Shown here piece after piece: positions 6,638 to 8,648 of a stretch of DNA of 8,648 nucleotides. The notes below the pieces were generated by a model. It had not been told where the DNA came from. It did not search any database and saw nothing but the letters and a program-made list of their open reading frames with translations. The stretch's first letter is position 1. Every line of letters begins with the position of its first letter. The position numbers and the translations under genes are program-made. Location of the stretch: NCBI GenBank assembly GCA_964384675.1, contig CAYLNK010000293.1, forward strand, positions 1 to 8,648. The letters are read 5' to 3'. This stretch comes from CAYLNK01 sp964384675 (GTDB taxonomy: Bacteria; Acidobacteriota; Thermoanaerobaculia; UBA5066).

Positions 6638-8176
6638 GTGAGCGACCTGATCGACGGCAAGTACGAGGTGATCGCCAAGATCAAGGAAGGCGGGATGGGG
6701 GCCATCTTCAAGGTGCGCCACGTCCTCCTGGACGAGGTCCGCGTCATCAAGACGATGAAGCCTCAGATCGAGGATGACCCGGACGCCCGCAAACGGTTCC
6801 ATCGCGAGGCCCGGCTCGCCACCAACCTCAAGCACCCCCACATCGCCTCACTGATCGACTTCGTGGAGGACCGCGACCACACCTTCTACATGGTGATGGA
6901 GTTCATCGACGGGGTGAACCTCGCGGAGTACATCAACCTCAAGGGCGTGCCTCCGATCGCCACGACGCTCGGGATCGGCATCCAGACCGCCGACGCCCTC
7001 GGGTACCTCCATCGCAAGGGGATCGTCCACCGGGACATCTCGCCCGAGAACATCATGCTGACCCAGGACCCGCAGAGGGGCCTGACCGTCAAGCTGATCG
7101 ACCTCGGCGTGGCCAAGGACACCGAGCAGGGAATGACGATGACGAACACCGGGATGTTCGTCGGAAAGCTGAAGTACGGCTCGCCCGAGCAGCTCGGCGT
7201 GCTGAAGAGCGGGGAGCGGATCGACGGCCGGAGCGACATCTACTCCCTCGGCTGCGTCCTCTACCTGGCACTCACCGGCAAGCAACCGTTCACGGCCGAT
7301 AACCCTCAGGGCTACATCCTCCAGCACGTCGTCCACGGCCCGAGGAGCTTCGACGACAGCGACCCCGAGGGCACGGTGCCCGACGAGATCCGTGCGGTGG
7401 TGCTCAAGGCGCTCGCCAAGAAGCGCGAGGAGAGGTACGCGACGGCCGAGGAGTTCGTCCAGGCCCTCTCGTTCGCGCGAAAGAGACACCTCGCGAGGGC
7501 CGCGGGGCTGGACCCCAGCCGGGTCTCGGGCATGGCCGGCGACGAGACGCCCAGCGTGATCCGCGCGCTGGGGGACGACGTCGACGGCAACGTCCTTTAC
7601 GAGATCGAGGACGCCCGTCTGGACATGGTCGACCCTCCCACGGACCTCGATTCTCACCAGAGGAAGCTGTCCCGGGCGTTCGGGAACGCGGCGCAGCCCC
7701 CCACGTCGACGCGGCTGCCGCAGCGGCCTCAGGCCACCGTGGCGATCGACACCCGGCGTGCGCGGGAGGCCGCCGTCGCGGCTCCACCGGCGCCGGCAGC
7801 TCCCAAGGCCCTCCTCCTCGCGGCGGCCGCGGTCCTGATCATCGCGGCCGGGGTCGGCGCCTTCCTGGTCGCGCGCGCCCGGTTCGGCGGCTCCGCTCCG
7901 GCGGGGACGCTGCTCCTGACGGCGCGCCCGTGGGGCCGGGTCGTGGCCGTGGTGAGCGAGTCGAACGGCCGGAAGATCGAGGTGGGAGACGTCGTGACGC
8001 CGGCCCGCCTCGTCCTCCCCGCCGGCCGCTACCGGATCACCGTGCGCGGCCGGGGCGCCGCCGCCGAGACGGAGGCCTCCACCACGCTCGACGTCGTTGC
8101 GGCAGCCGAGACGACCGCTCACGTCAACATCGAGGGCTTCGACCTGGAGGAAGCGGTGCGGAGCTATGTCCCGTAG
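6638..8176 (+). CDS. Receptor Ser/Thr protein kinase with extracytoplasmic PEGA-like domain
   Basis: Transmembrane Hanks-type kinase of 512 residues. The cytoplasmic kinase domain (about 8-275) shows the Gly loop E17-G-G-M-G21, the ATP lysine K38 (RVIKTMKP), helix C glutamate E57, the catalytic loop H131-R-D133-I-S-P-E-N138, the metal-binding Asp D155 in a DLG rather than DFG motif, GSPEQ (181-185) in place of APE, D200 (SDIYSLG) and R266. It should be active, but the catalytic-loop Lys of HRDLKPEN is Ser here. A Thr/Pro/Ala-rich juxtamembrane linker (about 285-388) leads to one TM helix (390-412). An outer domain of about 75 residues (423-497) resembles PEGA: GTLLLTARPWGRVVAV, then TPARLVLPAGRYRITV. 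PEGA domains are thought to bind cell-wall or surface components. The start is GTG 6638, set by GAGGAGG. It lies 46 bp after the hybrid kinase and overlaps the next gene by 11 bp. Confidence 0.95.
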   Translation: MSDLIDGKYEVIAKIKEGGMGAIFKVRHVLLDEVRVIKTMKPQIEDDPDARKRFHREARLATNLKHPHIASLIDFVEDRDHTFYMVMEFIDGVNLAEYINLKGVPPIATTLGIGIQTADALGYLHRKGIVHRDISPENIMLTQDPQRGLTVKLIDLGVAKDTEQGMTMTNTGMFVGKLKYGSPEQLGVLKSGERIDGRSDIYSLGCVLYLALTGKQPFTADNPQGYILQHVVHGPRSFDDSDPEGTVPDEIRAVVLKALAKKREERYATAEEFVQALSFARKRHLARAAGLDPSRVSGMAGDETPSVIRALGDDVDGNVLYEIEDARLDMVDPPTDLDSHQRKLSRAFGNAAQPPTSTRLPQRPQATVAIDTRRAREAAVAAPPAPAAPKALLLAAAAVLIIAAGVGAFLVARARFGGSAPAGTLLLTARPWGRVVAVVSESNGRKIEVGDVVTPARLVLPAGRYRITVRGRGAAAETEASTTLDVVAAAETTAHVNIEGFDLEEAVRSYVP

Positions 8177-8648
8177 CCCCCTCTGGCGGGGCATGGCCCT
8201 TCTCTCGCTCGTCCTTTCCTTCCTCCCGGCCCAGGCGGCGGACCTCACGCCCGCGCAGAAGGTGTACCTGGAGGGCGTCGTCGCGTACAACGGGGGCGAC
8301 TACGCCAGCGCCGTCGCGAAAATGCAGGAGGCGCTCCGCTCCGACGGCGCCGAGGGCGTGAACAAGTTCAAGTCGTCGAACTACAAGCAGGAGGACTACC
8401 TCCCGCACTACTACCTCGGCCTCTCTCTGGAGAAGCTCGGCCAGGCCGAGCCCGCCCTCCGCGAGATGCAGGAGTCCGTCCGTCAGGGGGCGATCCGCGA
8501 GCGGCCCGACCGGCTGCGGATCCTGGAGCCGAAGCTCCAGCGCCTGCAGGCGAGCCTGGCCCCGAAGCCTCCCACGCCGACCACCCCGCCGGTGGCCGTG
8601 GCGGTCGCGACCCGGCCGGCGCCCGTTCCGACGGCCGCGGGAGCGGCT
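8166..8648 (+). CDS. Secreted TPR-like protein with Pro-rich linker (partial, runs off right edge)
   Basis: This frame is open to the window end, so at least 161 residues are encoded and the C-terminus is missing. ATG 8166 lies inside the kinase gene and overlaps its stop by 11 bp, which implies co-translation. It gives a good Sec signal peptide: R3, R8, hydrophobic core 10-20, and cleavage after A22-Q-A24. ATG 8193 is an alternative but loses the positive n-region. The mature part has two TPR-like helix pairs. The first is about 31-59 (LEGVVAYNGGDYASAVAKMQEAL); an Asn/Lys/Tyr-rich insert (66-80) follows, and then about 81-106 (YYLGLSLEKLGQAEPALREM). A charged helix (107-131) leads into a Pro/Thr/Ala/Val linker (132-158). 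Such a linker usually tethers another domain or spans periplasm, and that domain lies outside the window. The context suggests a periplasmic partner or target of the upstream receptor kinase; that is inference. Confidence 0.8.
   Translation, partial: MSRSPLWRGMALLSLVLSFLPAQAADLTPAQKVYLEGVVAYNGGDYASAVAKMQEALRSDGAEGVNKFKSSNYKQEDYLPHYYLGLSLEKLGQAEPALREMQESVRQGAIRERPDRLRILEPKLQRLQASLAPKPPTPTTPPVAVAVATRPAPVPTAAGAA

Noticed and set aside
1..8648. CRISPR arrays, tRNA or rRNA genes, insertion-sequence ends, or phage genes
   Set aside because: No regularly spaced direct repeats, no conserved RNA motifs, and no transposase or integrase-like frames were seen on either strand.

Overview
The window is strongly GC-rich, with G or C at most third codon positions, and almost every base is coding. 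Short intergenic gaps, GTG starts, a receptor-type Ser/Thr kinase with a PEGA-like outer domain, and a hybrid histidine kinase with tandem receiver domains all fit a soil or sediment bacterium with complex signalling. Acidobacteriota or a myxobacteria-like lineage are my best guesses. This is inference from style; no phylogenetic marker is present.

Layout, left to right. (1) A small stand-alone nucleotidyltransferase-fold protein (+, GTG at 61), probably translationally coupled to a gene whose tail just enters the left edge. (2) Convergent with it and overlapping tail to tail, a PLP-dependent trans-sulfuration enzyme of the cystathionine gamma-synthase/lyase family (-, 584-1705). (3) Divergent from that by 34 bp, a secreted protein of unknown function (+, 1740-2456). 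(4) A thiol peroxidase, tpx (+, 2508-3017), with a strong ribosome binding site. (5) A GC-rich nested inverted repeat, probably a bidirectional terminator, between tpx and (6) a convergent MFS exporter of the EntS-like MFS_3 type (-, 3066-4337). (7) Divergent by 31 bp, a signalling run on the + strand: a six-TM hybrid histidine kinase with HATPase and two receivers (4369-6591), a receptor Ser/Thr kinase with an outer PEGA-like domain (6638-8176), and a secreted TPR-like protein that overlaps the kinase end and runs off the right edge (8166-8648).

The left two thirds are ordinary housekeeping, stress and transport genes with no obvious shared pathway. The right third is the one coherent unit: a membrane His-Asp phosphorelay protein without a dedicated DNA-binding regulator in view, followed by a membrane Ser/Thr kinase and an exported TPR-like protein. 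It may be a mixed His-Asp and Ser/Thr envelope signalling module. The individual architectures are known; only their combination deserves a second look.

I see no rRNA, tRNA, CRISPR array, insertion sequence, integrase or phage gene. No stretch over 300 bases lacks a gene. The longest gaps (47-51 bp) carry only ribosome binding sites, candidate promoters and the terminator-like repeat.
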